A DNA stretch of 16,090 bases from JAGLCY01 sp965363725 (GTDB lineage: Bacteria > Krumholzibacteriota > Krumholzibacteriia > LZORAL124-64-63): the NCBI GenBank assembly GCA_965363725.1, contig CBDTUS010000079.1:1-16090 (forward strand), in the 5' to 3' direction. The notes under the pieces were generated by a model. That model was not told the DNA's origin, searched no databases, and saw only the letters and a list, made by a program, of their open reading frames with translations. Positions 1 to 7,364 of this stretch are shown here, piece by piece. Position 1 is the stretch's first letter, and every line of letters starts with the position of its first letter. A program made the translations under genes and the position numbers.

Positions 1-55
1 TTTGTCGGGCGCGTTTACCGTCCGAGGTGGGTTCGATTCCCACACATTCCCGCCA
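1..55 (+). tRNA. selC: tRNA-Sec (selC), 3' part, cut by the window edge
   Basis: Seen: a long variable arm (stem cgggcg at 6-11 pairing with cgtccg at 19-24, extendable by a T-A pair at 5/25, loop 12-18), then a T stem gtggg/cccac (27-31/39-43) around the canonical loop ttcgatt. From the T stem to the encoded CCA (53-55) there are eight acceptor bases (44-51) plus discriminator G (52). Known: ordinary bacterial tRNAs, including the long-arm Ser and Leu types, have seven acceptor bases there; the 8+5 arrangement marks bacterial tRNA-Sec, which decodes UGA as selenocysteine through SelA and SelB. Inference: the missing 5' strand should read GGGAATGT and the anticodon TCA. The identity rests on geometry because the anticodon lies outside the window. 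A run of five T follows at 58-62, with no separate terminator hairpin. Confidence 0.83.
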
Positions 56-93
56 TCTTTTTCACCTCCCGCTACCTGTGACCGGAGAATGAC

Positions 94-987
94 GTGAGCC
101 GCCTGCTCGTGATCGCCAATCCCTCCTCGGGAAACACCCGGAAGAGGTTCGATCCGTCAGAGGCGGTGAAAATCTTGGTAGCTATGGGCCACGAGGCCGA
201 CATCCATCTGACCACGGGCCCCGGTGATGCGACCGACAGAGCGGGGCAGGCCGCTGGCCGTTTTGATCTGGTGGTGGCCGTCGGCGGTGACGGCACCGTG
301 CACGAGGTGGCCACGGGACTATCGGGAACCGTTTGCCCCCTGGCGGTGATTCCCTCGGGCAGCGGCAACGATTTCGCCACCGGCATCGGGTGTCCCACGG
401 TGGAAGCCGGTTTGGCCGCCATCGATTCGGGGCACGACCAGGCCCTCGATGTCTGCGCCCTCGATGGGGAGAAATTCTTCAACTCCCTGGGGCTGCTGGC
501 CAGCGGCCTGGTCTCCGGGGGTGCGGCCCACCTCTGGCGTTGGCTGGGCGGGGCGCGCTACACCCTGGCCGCGGTGGCGACCCTGTTGAAATACCGGGGA
601 CAGGATGTCGTCTGGGAGATCGCCGGCGGCGAAGAATCCGAAACGATCTCCGGGAAGTATTTTTTCGCCGAGATCTGCAACGGCCCCTTGACCGGAGGCG
701 GCTTCCGGTTCGCGCCCGATGCCCAATTCGACGACGGCATGATGGACGCCTGCCTGATCCGTCCGGTGGGCCCGGTGGCAGGTCTCAGGCTTTTGCCGGC
801 GGCCGCCAGCGGTCAGAGGATCGACCACGAGGCCATCAGTGTGGTCCGCTGCCGGACCCTGGTTTTTACCAACGACCAACCGGTGGCGGTCCATCTCGAC
901 GGCGAACCGAAAGTCGTGCCGGCCGGCCGCCATGTCGTCGAGGTCCTGCCGGAAAAACTCCTCGTCCGCATGGGGAAAGAACCGTGA
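94..987 (+). CDS. Diacylglycerol kinase family (YegS/BmrU-like) lipid kinase
   Basis: A 297-residue protein of the DAGK catalytic superfamily, which phosphorylates diacylglycerol, sphingoid or related lipids with a nucleotide at the inner face of the membrane. Visible motifs: NPSSG at residues 9-13 near the N-terminus, the glycine-rich nucleotide loop GGDGTVHEV at 64-72, PSGSGNDFA at 87-95 (family form usually P-x-G-T/S-G-N-D-F-A), and C-terminal motifs FAPDAQFDDGMMDA and VHLDGEP typical of the YegS/BmrU second domain. Length is normal (about 290-310). The GTG start has GGAG at 84-87, six bases upstream. It lies 38 bp after the tRNA and overlaps the next gene by one base. The family assignment is secure; the lipid substrate cannot be told from sequence. 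Confidence 0.92.
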   Translation: MSRLLVIANPSSGNTRKRFDPSEAVKILVAMGHEADIHLTTGPGDATDRAGQAAGRFDLVVAVGGDGTVHEVATGLSGTVCPLAVIPSGSGNDFATGIGCPTVEAGLAAIDSGHDQALDVCALDGEKFFNSLGLLASGLVSGGAAHLWRWLGGARYTLAAVATLLKYRGQDVVWEIAGGEESETISGKYFFAEICNGPLTGGGFRFAPDAQFDDGMMDACLIRPVGPVAGLRLLPAAASGQRIDHEAISVVRCRTLVFTNDQPVAVHLDGEPKVVPAGRHVVEVLPEKLLVRMGKEP

Positions 988-1673
988 TGAAGAATGGGCC
1001 TGCAGGAAAGATCATGATCCACGCGAACTTCGGTCTCGTGCTGGGCCTGGCTCTTTTCCTGGCCGCAGGCGCCGCCACGGCCCAGACCGCCGGCGATCTT
1101 CCCGACTCGACGGCTCTGGAACTCCTGCCCCAAGAATTGATGGGAGAATTGCCGGACGATTTGCCGGAAGATTTGCCCGAACCCAATGCCGCCGCCCTGG
1201 AAATCCCCGAGGTCGACATGTGGTCCACCGGGGTGGGCGCCACGGCCGCGGTGCTGGCCACCCCATTCTTCCCGGGCTGGGGCCAGCTCTATTCCGACAA
1301 TTTCTGGAAGGGTGGCCTGGCCTTCGGAACCCAGATGTACTTCTGGACCAATATTCTCAGCCGGGACCGGCAGGCGATTCGCGCACGGGATTTCGCGAAT
1401 ACTTTTCCGGAGGACGATCCCAACTACGACCGGTACCATTCCATTGCTGAGGAAAGTTGGGAGCAGATGCGGGATTTCGCCTGGTGGTCGGGCGGCGTGC
1501 TGTTGATCATCGCCCTGGACGCCTACGTGGACGCCCACCTTTTCAATTTCGACGAGGACCCGGTGCCGGTGCCCGACCGGTGGGACGACACCTTCGGGCC
1601 GGTCGGGGAAACGGTCGGTTTCAGTGATCCCGGACCCACGTTGGTGGTTTTCCAGTGGCGAAAGAGCTTCTAG
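987..1673 (+). CDS. Exported DUF5683-domain protein
   Basis: A 228-residue protein with a probable N-terminal signal peptide: Lys2 and Lys8, a hydrophobic stretch at about 15-30, and an Ala-Thr-Ala then Gln junction near 32/33. An acidic, proline-containing linker of four-residue repeats follows (ELMG-ELPD-DLPE-DLPE, about 50-65). The rest looks like DUF5683: PGWGQLY at 96-102 followed by a Lys-Gly pair, a hydrophobic segment near 168-178, and DAYVDAHLF at 178-186. Members are envelope proteins of unknown function. The start at 987 is coupled to the kinase stop (tgATG). A second ATG at 1014 has a better Shine-Dalgarno (AGGA at 1004-1007) and would give 219 residues, but it removes both lysines from the signal n-region. 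Pairing with a lipid kinase hints at an envelope role, which is inference only. Confidence 0.75.
   Translation: MKNGPAGKIMIHANFGLVLGLALFLAAGAATAQTAGDLPDSTALELLPQELMGELPDDLPEDLPEPNAAALEIPEVDMWSTGVGATAAVLATPFFPGWGQLYSDNFWKGGLAFGTQMYFWTNILSRDRQAIRARDFANTFPEDDPNYDRYHSIAEESWEQMRDFAWWSGGVLLIIALDAYVDAHLFNFDEDPVPVPDRWDDTFGPVGETVGFSDPGPTLVVFQWRKSF
1134..1181 (+). repeat. Four-unit 12-bp in-frame tandem repeat in the DUF5683 gene
   Basis: Four adjacent 12-base units begin at 1134, 1146, 1158 and 1170: gaattgatggga, gaattgccggac, gatttgccggaa, gatttgcccgaa. They are in frame and encode ELMG, ELPD, DLPE and DLPE. The last three are nearly identical, suggesting recent slippage or duplication within the linker after the signal peptide. 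Confidence 0.8.
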
Positions 1674-1756
1674 ACCTTATCTTTGGGCGCTGACCTCCAT
1701 ATTCGCAACGATCCCTGACTTTTTTGGCCTCAATGTCGGAGCAGACGCGGACCAGT

Positions 1757-3562
1757 ATGGCTTTCAATCGGGAAAAAACGCGCAATTTCTGCATCATCGC
1801 CCATATCGACCACGGCAAGAGCACGCTGGCCGACCGCCTGCTCGAAACCACCGGTACGGTCATGGGCAAGCAGATGCAGGAACAGGTTCTCGATTCCATG
1901 GACCTGGAGCGCGAGCGGGGCATCACGATCAAGAGCCATCCCATCCGGATGGACTACACCGATCCTCGGGGGGAAGCTTGGACCCTGAACCTGATCGATA
2001 CTCCGGGACACGTCGATTTCCACTACGAGGTCAGCCGAAGCCTGGCCGCCTGCGAGGGAGCGCTGCTGGTGGTGGACGCGGTGCAGGGGGTGCAGGCCCA
2101 GACCATCAACAACATGTACCTGGCCCTCGAGCACGACCTGGCCATCCTGCCGGTCATCAACAAGATCGATCTTCAGGCTGCCCGGGTGGATTACGTCACC
2201 GAGCAGTTCATCGACCTGCTGGGCTGCGATCCCGATGACATCATCAAGGTGAGCGCCAAGACCGGTGAAGGGCTCCAGTCCCTGCTGGACGCGATCGTCG
2301 CCGAAGTTCCCTCCCCCAGCGGTGACCCCGAGGCTCCGCCCAAGGCCCTGATCTTCGATTCCATCTTCGACCCCTACGTGGGCGCCGTGGCCTACATCCG
2401 GATGTTCGCCGGCACGATCAGGAAGGGCGAGAAGATCAAGCTGTTCGGCAACAACAAACAGTTCGAGGTGGGGGACATCGGCTGGTTTCGGCTCAGCCGG
2501 ATCTCGCAGAAGGACCTGACCGCAGGCGAGGTGGGCTACATCGCCACCGGCGCCAAGGATGTGCGCGATGTGCGGGTGGGAGATACGATTTCCCTGGCCG
2601 AGAATCCCTGCGGCGAACCGTGGCCCGGTTACGAGGAAGCCAAGCCCATGGTCTTTTCGGGGATGTACCCCACGGACAACGACCAGTACGACGAATTCTT
2701 CGATGCCCTGCAGAAACTCCAGATGAACGACGCTTCCCTGACATGGGAAAAAGAGACCTCCGCCGCCCTGGGCTTCGGTTTTCGCTGCGGGTTCCTGGGA
2801 CTACTGCACATGGAAATCATCCAGGAACGGCTGGAGCGCGAGTACGGATTGAACCTGATCGCGACGCTGCCCAACGTGGAGTACGAGGTGCTGCTCAGGG
2901 ACGGGACGGTCGATCTCTGCGAGAACCCCGCCTTGCTGCCGGAGGCGAAGTACATCGAGGAGATCCGCGAACCTATGGTGCGGGCCTCGGTCATCACGCC
3001 CAAGGAATACGTGGGGCCGGTGATCCAGATCTCGCTCGAACGGCGGGGGGTCCAGACCAAGATGGAATACCTGGACACCGAGCGGGTGAACATCGAATTC
3101 GACCTGCCCCTGAACGAACTGGTGGTGGACTACTACGACAAGCTGAAATCGGTCACCCGCGGCTATGCCTCCCTGGACTACGAATACACGCGGCACCGCA
3201 AGGACGATCTCATCCGCCTGGACATCATGATCAACGGCGATCCGGTCGACGCGCTGACCTGCATCGTGCACCGTGACAACGCCTACAGCTGGGGTCTGAA
3301 ACTCTGCCAGAAGCTGAAAGAACTCATTCCGCGGCAGATGTTCACCGTGGCCATTCAGGCCGCCGTGGGCACGCGCGTCCTGGCGCGGACCACCGTCAAG
3401 GCCTTCCGCAAGAACGTGACGGCGAAGTGTTACGGGGGCGACATCTCCCGGAAGCGCAAGCTGCTCGAGAAGCAGAAGGAAGGCAAAAAACGAATGAAGC
3501 AGGTGGGCTCGGTGGAGATTCCACAGGAGGCCTTCCTGGCGGTGCTCAAGGTCGAGCGCTGA
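1757..3562 (+). CDS. lepA: Elongation factor 4, ribosomal GTPase LepA
   Basis: A 601-residue translational GTPase (E. coli LepA is 599). It acts on the 70S ribosome; back-translocation and a role in 30S biogenesis or initiation have both been proposed. All G motifs are visible: AHIDHGKS (residues 15-22), DTPGH (81-85), NKID (135-138) and SAK (166-168). Downstream are the EF-G-like domains and the LepA-specific C-terminal domain, ending in the characteristic basic stretch around NVTAKCYGGDISRKRKLLEK. I chose ATG 1757 because it places the P-loop as in other LepA proteins. In-frame ATG 1733 and TTG 1724 add 8 or 11 residues, and no candidate has a strong Shine-Dalgarno. The 83-bp gap upstream shows no convincing promoter. 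lepB follows after 39 bp in the same frame. Confidence 0.97.
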   Translation: MAFNREKTRNFCIIAHIDHGKSTLADRLLETTGTVMGKQMQEQVLDSMDLERERGITIKSHPIRMDYTDPRGEAWTLNLIDTPGHVDFHYEVSRSLAACEGALLVVDAVQGVQAQTINNMYLALEHDLAILPVINKIDLQAARVDYVTEQFIDLLGCDPDDIIKVSAKTGEGLQSLLDAIVAEVPSPSGDPEAPPKALIFDSIFDPYVGAVAYIRMFAGTIRKGEKIKLFGNNKQFEVGDIGWFRLSRISQKDLTAGEVGYIATGAKDVRDVRVGDTISLAENPCGEPWPGYEEAKPMVFSGMYPTDNDQYDEFFDALQKLQMNDASLTWEKETSAALGFGFRCGFLGLLHMEIIQERLEREYGLNLIATLPNVEYEVLLRDGTVDLCENPALLPEAKYIEEIREPMVRASVITPKEYVGPVIQISLERRGVQTKMEYLDTERVNIEFDLPLNELVVDYYDKLKSVTRGYASLDYEYTRHRKDDLIRLDIMINGDPVDALTCIVHRDNAYSWGLKLCQKLKELIPRQMFTVAIQAAVGTRVLARTTVKAFRKNVTAKCYGGDISRKRKLLEKQKEGKKRMKQVGSVEIPQEAFLAVLKVER

Positions 3563-3601
3563 TCCGGTTTCCCATTTTACAACGACAAGCCTGGAGTGGT
3601 C

Positions 3602-4399
3602 ATGGCCAAGAAATCGAAAAACAATCCCCAGGACGGCGCCGCCGAACAGACGGGCAAGGCCAAGCCGCCCCGGTCGCTGAAGGGGACGCTCATCGAATAC
3701 GCCAAGGCCATCGGCACCGCCCTGCTGATCGCCCTGGTGCTACGGCAGTTCGTCTTCCAGGCCTTCCGCATTCCCACCGGGTCCATGCTGGAGACTTTGC
3801 AGATCGGCGACTTCCTGTTCGTCAACAAGTTCCTGTACGGGGCCAAGACTCCCGAGCGCATCCGGATCGGCCAGGCCACCCTGATCGACGGGCTTCCGGT
3901 GCTGAAGCTTCCCGCGATCCGTGAACCCCGCCAGGGCGACATCATCGTTTTCGAATATCCCAAGGACCGGAACCTGGACTACATCAAGCGGTGCGTGGCC
4001 GTGGCCGGCGACACGGTGCTGGTCAAGGACGGGATCCTGACGGTCAACGGCGAGGTCTACGAATCCAATTTCTCCGACCGGGATGGCGACCATTCCTGCG
4101 TACCGTCGTGGACCGATCCCGAAAGCTGTCCCGAGCCGCGGACCAAACACGACCAGGCGGCCTTCGTTCGCAACCAGCGCAACCATGCCTGGCCCTGGCC
4201 GGGCATGCCCGATACCTACGTGGTGCCCGAGGGACACATCTTCATGATGGGCGACAACCGCTTCAATAGCATGGACAGCCGGTACTGGGGAGCGCTGGAC
4301 ACGAAGCTCATCAAGGGCAAGGCCATGTTCATCTACTGGTCCTGGAACGGGAAAAAGCACCTGCCGCGGATCAACCGGATCGGGGACCTGATCCGTTAA
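3602..4399 (+). CDS. lepB: Signal peptidase I
   Basis: A 265-residue type I signal peptidase that removes signal peptides from Sec and Tat substrates on the outer side of the inner membrane. A lysine-rich cytoplasmic tail (1-27) precedes one transmembrane segment (about 33-52). Catalytic Ser61 lies in IPTGSM just after the membrane segment. The catalytic Lys is Lys129 in DYIKR, and the conserved MGDNRFNSMDSR box is at 215-226. Cys166 and Cys175 flank a short periplasmic insertion and could form a disulfide, comparable to the periplasmic Cys pair of E. coli LepB. Start: ATG 3602 has GGAG at 3593-3596 at five bases; an in-frame GTG at 3596 would overlap that site. In E. coli lepA and lepB also form an operon, so the adjacency is ancestral-looking. 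Confidence 0.96.
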   Translation: MAKKSKNNPQDGAAEQTGKAKPPRSLKGTLIEYAKAIGTALLIALVLRQFVFQAFRIPTGSMLETLQIGDFLFVNKFLYGAKTPERIRIGQATLIDGLPVLKLPAIREPRQGDIIVFEYPKDRNLDYIKRCVAVAGDTVLVKDGILTVNGEVYESNFSDRDGDHSCVPSWTDPESCPEPRTKHDQAAFVRNQRNHAWPWPGMPDTYVVPEGHIFMMGDNRFNSMDSRYWGALDTKLIKGKAMFIYWSWNGKKHLPRINRIGDLIR

Positions 4400-4434
4400 C
4401 CGCCTGGCGGGACCGTCTTCTTCCGGGAGTCGAC

Positions 4435-5556
4435 ATGGGACTCTACATCCACGTGCCCTTCTGCGGATCCATCTGCTCCTATTGCTATTTCGCGCGCACG
4501 GCCGAACACGGTCCAGAGGTTCGGCGCCGATTCGTGGACGGGGTTCTACGGGAGTTCCAGCTGCGGAGCAGCCGCTGCGGGATCCTGACGGGCGGCCGGC
4601 GCCGACTGCGCACGTGCTACCTGGGCGGAGGAACGCCTTCGGAACTGGAGCCGGAATTGATGGCCCGGCTCCTGGAAGGAACCGTTGGCCGCCTGCCCCT
4701 GGCCGAGGACTTCGAGTTGACCGCCGAGGCCAACCCCGAATCTTTGACCAAAGAAGTGGCCCGCCTCTGGCGCGGGTTGGGCATCACCCGCGTGAGCCTG
4801 GGAGTACAGAGCCTGGACCGGGAGGTCCTGAAGCTGCTGGGCCGGGCCTGCGATCCGGATACGGCCCGGGTGGGCCTCGAACGGGCCTGCCGGGTTTTTC
4901 CGAGGGTATCGGCCGACTGGATCCTCGGACCGGGTTTGGACCAGGACGCCTTGTTGGCCGAACTCACCGAGGCTGCGGAGCTGGGAGTGGAGCATTTTTC
5001 GGTTTATATCCTGGAGTTGCATTCCGGAACGCGACTGGCCGAACTGGCTGACCAGGGGAAATGGCGGCCTGCCTCGGACCAGCAGACCGAAAGTTTGTAC
5101 CTGGCGGTGATCGATCACCTGGCCGCACTGGGTTTCCCCCAGTACGAGGTGGCCAATTTCGCCCGGCCAGGGGCGGAGTCGCGCCACAACCGGAGCTACT
5201 GGCACCGAAGCCCCTGGCTGGGCCTGGGGCCCGGGGCCCACGGCTACTGGGGCCGCCGGCGATACGCCAACTTCGACGACCTCGAAAACTGGGGGTCGGC
5301 CCTTGCGGGCGGCCATCTCCCCGAAGCCTCGGTGGACCCCCTGGACAGGTCGGCCCGGCGTCTGGAAAGATTGATCCTGCACCTGCGCACCACCGAGGGC
5401 GTGCCCTTGAACTGGCTGCCCCAGCAGGGCTGGAACATGGATCAGGGGGTGCGGGAAGGTTTGTGGGAGATCAGAAAGGGTCGTCTGGCCCTGACCGGCC
5501 GGGGGTTCCTGCGCATCGATACGTTCGAGGAAACGCTGGCGCGGTTGACACCCTGA
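4435..5556 (+). CDS. hemW: Radical SAM heme chaperone HemW (HemN-like)
   Basis: A 373-residue radical SAM protein of the HemN/HemW family. The cluster motif is Cys10-x3-Cys14-x2-Cys17 in PFCGSICSYCYF, followed by GGGTPS (64-69), ANPESLT, RVSLGVQS (about 119-126), and a C-terminal HNRSYW / LGLGPGAHGY signature. Length and the lack of HemN's extra N-terminal region and fourth cysteine (CxxxCxxCxC) favour HemW, a heme-binding chaperone that delivers heme to target proteins, over oxygen-independent coproporphyrinogen III dehydrogenase. The position between lepA/lepB and hrcA matches the widespread lepA-hemW-hrcA linkage. ATG 4435 has GGGAG at 4425-4429, five bases upstream. The stop is TGA, with 25 sense codons in the same frame up to the hrcA ATG. 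Confidence 0.92.
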   Translation: MGLYIHVPFCGSICSYCYFARTAEHGPEVRRRFVDGVLREFQLRSSRCGILTGGRRRLRTCYLGGGTPSELEPELMARLLEGTVGRLPLAEDFELTAEANPESLTKEVARLWRGLGITRVSLGVQSLDREVLKLLGRACDPDTARVGLERACRVFPRVSADWILGPGLDQDALLAELTEAAELGVEHFSVYILELHSGTRLAELADQGKWRPASDQQTESLYLAVIDHLAALGFPQYEVANFARPGAESRHNRSYWHRSPWLGLGPGAHGYWGRRRYANFDDLENWGSALAGGHLPEASVDPLDRSARRLERLILHLRTTEGVPLNWLPQQGWNMDQGVREGLWEIRKGRLALTGRGFLRIDTFEETLARLTP

Positions 5557-5575
5557 AATCGCATTGATTACCTTG

Positions 5576-5585
5576 GTGCCGGCAC
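5576..5585. promoter_or_regulatory. 10-bp perfect palindrome in the hemW-hrcA gap
   Basis: The 75-bp gap contains GTGCCGGCAC, perfectly self-complementary, with one more matching pair beyond a mismatch on each side (5574/5587). A palindrome before a repressor gene could be an operator for HrcA autoregulation, but it does not resemble the CIRCE consensus (TTAGCACTC-N9-GAGTGCTAA), and short GC-rich palindromes arise easily by chance here. Confidence 0.25.
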
Positions 5586-5631
5586 AATCCGGTCCCATGA
5601 CCCCCATGATGAGGATTTTCGGAACAGAGGC

Positions 5632-6702
5632 ATGAACGGAAACGAGCAACATACCAGGCTGGATCCCCGTTCGCTGGACGTTCTCGACGCCATCGTGCGG
5701 CTGAATATCGAAACCGGCCGGCCCGTCAGCTCCGGGCTGGTGGAGCGGTCCCTGCAGCGGCGGGTGTCGTCAGCCACTATCCGCTCGATCATGAAGGTTT
5801 TGGAAGAAACGGGATTCCTGGAACAGCCCCACACCTCGGCGGGACGTTTGCCCACCGACGCGGGCTTCCGCGCTTTCGTGGACCGGTTGCTTGCCGGGTG
5901 GTCCCTGCAGCGCCACCAACCTCCGCCGAGCCTGCGGCGATTGGCTGACAAGGGGCTGCAGCAGGGGATGACCGGAGGCGATCCTTTCAAGGCCATGGCC
6001 CGGTTGCTGAGCCTTCTTACAGACAATATCAGCATCGTCGTGGGCCCCGCCCTGGAACCGGTGCGCGCCGTCAGGGTGGAATTCTATCCGCGCTCCCTCA
6101 GGAGGGTCCTGATGGTCGTGGTGCTCGAAAACGCCGAAGTACGAACCTGCCTGGTGGACCTGACCGAAGACACCCCCGTCGCCGTGGTGGAAGAGGCCGC
6201 CCGGGTGCTGTCGGCCAAGGTCAAGGGCAAGACGGTGGGTGAGATCCGGCGGGGCGTTCTCGACTCGGTGGACCTGGTCGGCACACCGGTGTCCCGCTGC
6301 GCGGTGACCCTCGCTGGCCGCGGCCGGGATCTGTTTGCGGATTCCACGGCCGTGGAAATCGAGTTCGAAGGCGTGGGCAACATTTTGGAGGAACCGGAAT
6401 TCCACGATCCGGAACCCCTGAAGGCCCTGATCCGTTTCATGGAGTCGCCCCGCCAGATCAGGAAATCCCTGGACCGGCTCGACACCGCCTCGGCCGACGG
6501 GTATCGGGTTTGGATCGGCCAGGAAAACCCCGTGGGTGAACTGCGGCGGTTCTCCCTGCTGACCGGAAGTTATGACCTGGACGGCAGGCCCGGTCTGCTG
6601 GCCGTCCTGGGCCCACGGCGGATGTCCTACCAGCGCGCCCTGCATGGCATGGAGATCATGCGGCGGGTCATCGTGGACTCCGGTGGACTCCTGGCGAGTT
6701 GA
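5632..6702 (+). CDS. hrcA: Heat-inducible transcription repressor HrcA
   Basis: A 356-residue HrcA, the repressor of class I heat-shock genes, which binds CIRCE operators and needs GroEL for folding. The N-terminal winged helix is clear: TGRPVSS (28-34), SSATIRSIM (46-54), and the hallmark QPHTSAGRLPT (65-75) followed by GFRAFVD. The remainder fits the GAF-like and dimerisation domains, with a late GxE / LGPRRMSYQRA motif close to the usual ending (G-P-x-R-M-x-Y). The ATG is preceded by GGA at 5621-5623 (eight bases) and AGAGG too close to the start. It stands directly upstream of grpE and dnaJ, its expected targets, but no CIRCE match is visible before either hrcA or grpE. Confidence 0.96.
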   Translation: MNGNEQHTRLDPRSLDVLDAIVRLNIETGRPVSSGLVERSLQRRVSSATIRSIMKVLEETGFLEQPHTSAGRLPTDAGFRAFVDRLLAGWSLQRHQPPPSLRRLADKGLQQGMTGGDPFKAMARLLSLLTDNISIVVGPALEPVRAVRVEFYPRSLRRVLMVVVLENAEVRTCLVDLTEDTPVAVVEEAARVLSAKVKGKTVGEIRRGVLDSVDLVGTPVSRCAVTLAGRGRDLFADSTAVEIEFEGVGNILEEPEFHDPEPLKALIRFMESPRQIRKSLDRLDTASADGYRVWIGQENPVGELRRFSLLTGSYDLDGRPGLLAVLGPRRMSYQRALHGMEIMRRVIVDSGGLLAS

Positions 6703-6738
6703 GATTCTGAGGGCCGGGACGATGGTTCCGACTCATAA

Positions 6739-6762
6739 CCGAATTCGGGTCGTTCGGCCCGA
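6739..6762 (+). promoter_or_regulatory. Palindrome overlapping a small hairpin before grpE
   Basis: The 89-bp hrcA-grpE gap contains CCGAATTCGG (6739-6748), a perfect 10-bp palindrome. It overlaps a possible 6-bp hairpin: tcgggt (6745-6750), loop cgttcg, gcccga (6757-6762), closing with a G-T pair. There is no T-run, so this is not an intrinsic terminator. It could be an operator or a processing or attenuation hairpin. Function is unproven. Confidence 0.3.
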
Positions 6763-6778
6763 CCTTGTCGCAGCATAG

Positions 6779-6783
6779 AAGGA
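6779..6783 (+). promoter_or_regulatory. Shine-Dalgarno that sets the grpE start
   Basis: AAGGA lies eight bases before ATG 6792, within a purine-rich run. It supports ATG 6792 over the in-frame TTG at 6765, which has no comparable site. Confidence 0.7.
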
Positions 6784-6791
6784 AGAGGAAC

Positions 6792-7355
6792 ATGACCGCA
6801 CCCCGTGAAGAGGAATTGGAGCCGCGCCCGGACCAGGAGACCCCGCCCGAGGTGGCAGATCCTCAGCTGGAGGAGGAATCGGAGGAGCCGGAGGAACTGT
6901 CCCCCGAAGAAATCCTCGCCGCCGAGCGGGACGCCTTCGAACAGAAATGGCTGCGGGTCGTGGCCGAACTGGACAATGTGCGCAAGAGGTCCCGCCGCGA
7001 GATCCAGGAAACCCGGCGGTTCGCCCAGGCGGACATCCTGCGCGCCCTGCTGGAGATCCAGGACAACTTTGAAAGGGCCTTGCATTCGGCGACCGATAGC
7101 TCCGATACTGGCGAGACCGACGGTATCCGTGAAGGCGTCGAACTTATTTTCCAGAAGTTTCGCGGGGTTCTCAAGGACCGGGGCGTCGAACCCATGGAAG
7201 CTGTGGGGGCAGAATTCGATCCCAATTTCCACGAGGCGGTCGGCCAGATCGAACGCGAAGGCGTCCCTTCGGGCCAAGTGGTGGAAGTCGTCCAGCAGGG
7301 GTTCTATTTCCAGGACATGGTGCTGCGTCCGGCCCGTGTCATCATTTCCAGTTAA
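6792..7355 (+). CDS. grpE: Nucleotide exchange factor GrpE
   Basis: A 187-residue GrpE, the cytoplasmic dimer that releases ADP from DnaK and also serves as a thermosensor. A very acidic, disordered-looking N-terminus (about 5-40) leads into the long helix (about 40-90) with AELDNVRKRSRREIQE. The four-helix-bundle motif LLEIQDNFERAL follows, and then the C-terminal beta domain with EFDPNFHEAVGQ and a GFYFQDMVLRPARV ending close to the family form. Length is typical. dnaJ begins nine bases after the stop, so the two are surely cotranscribed. Unusually for a hrcA-grpE cluster, dnaK does not lie between them. Confidence 0.96.
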   Translation: MTAPREEELEPRPDQETPPEVADPQLEEESEEPEELSPEEILAAERDAFEQKWLRVVAELDNVRKRSRREIQETRRFAQADILRALLEIQDNFERALHSATDSSDTGETDGIREGVELIFQKFRGVLKDRGVEPMEAVGAEFDPNFHEAVGQIEREGVPSGQVVEVVQQGFYFQDMVLRPARVIISS

Positions 7356-7364
7356 GAGGCGCTC

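Noticed and set aside
5602..5609. CCCCATGA before hrcA as a sigma-32 type -10 element
   Set aside because: No CTTGAA-like -35 lies at a workable distance; the nearest CTTG is 24 bases upstream.
5557..5631. SECIS-like hairpin after the hemW TGA
   Set aside because: The available pairing (gccgg/ccggt) is short, and its loop cacaat lacks the features of bacterial SECIS loops.
4546..5652. A 368-codon open frame on the - strand opposite hemW
   Set aside because: It is antisense to the full hemW gene, rich in Gln, Gly and Pro, and has no recognisable domain.
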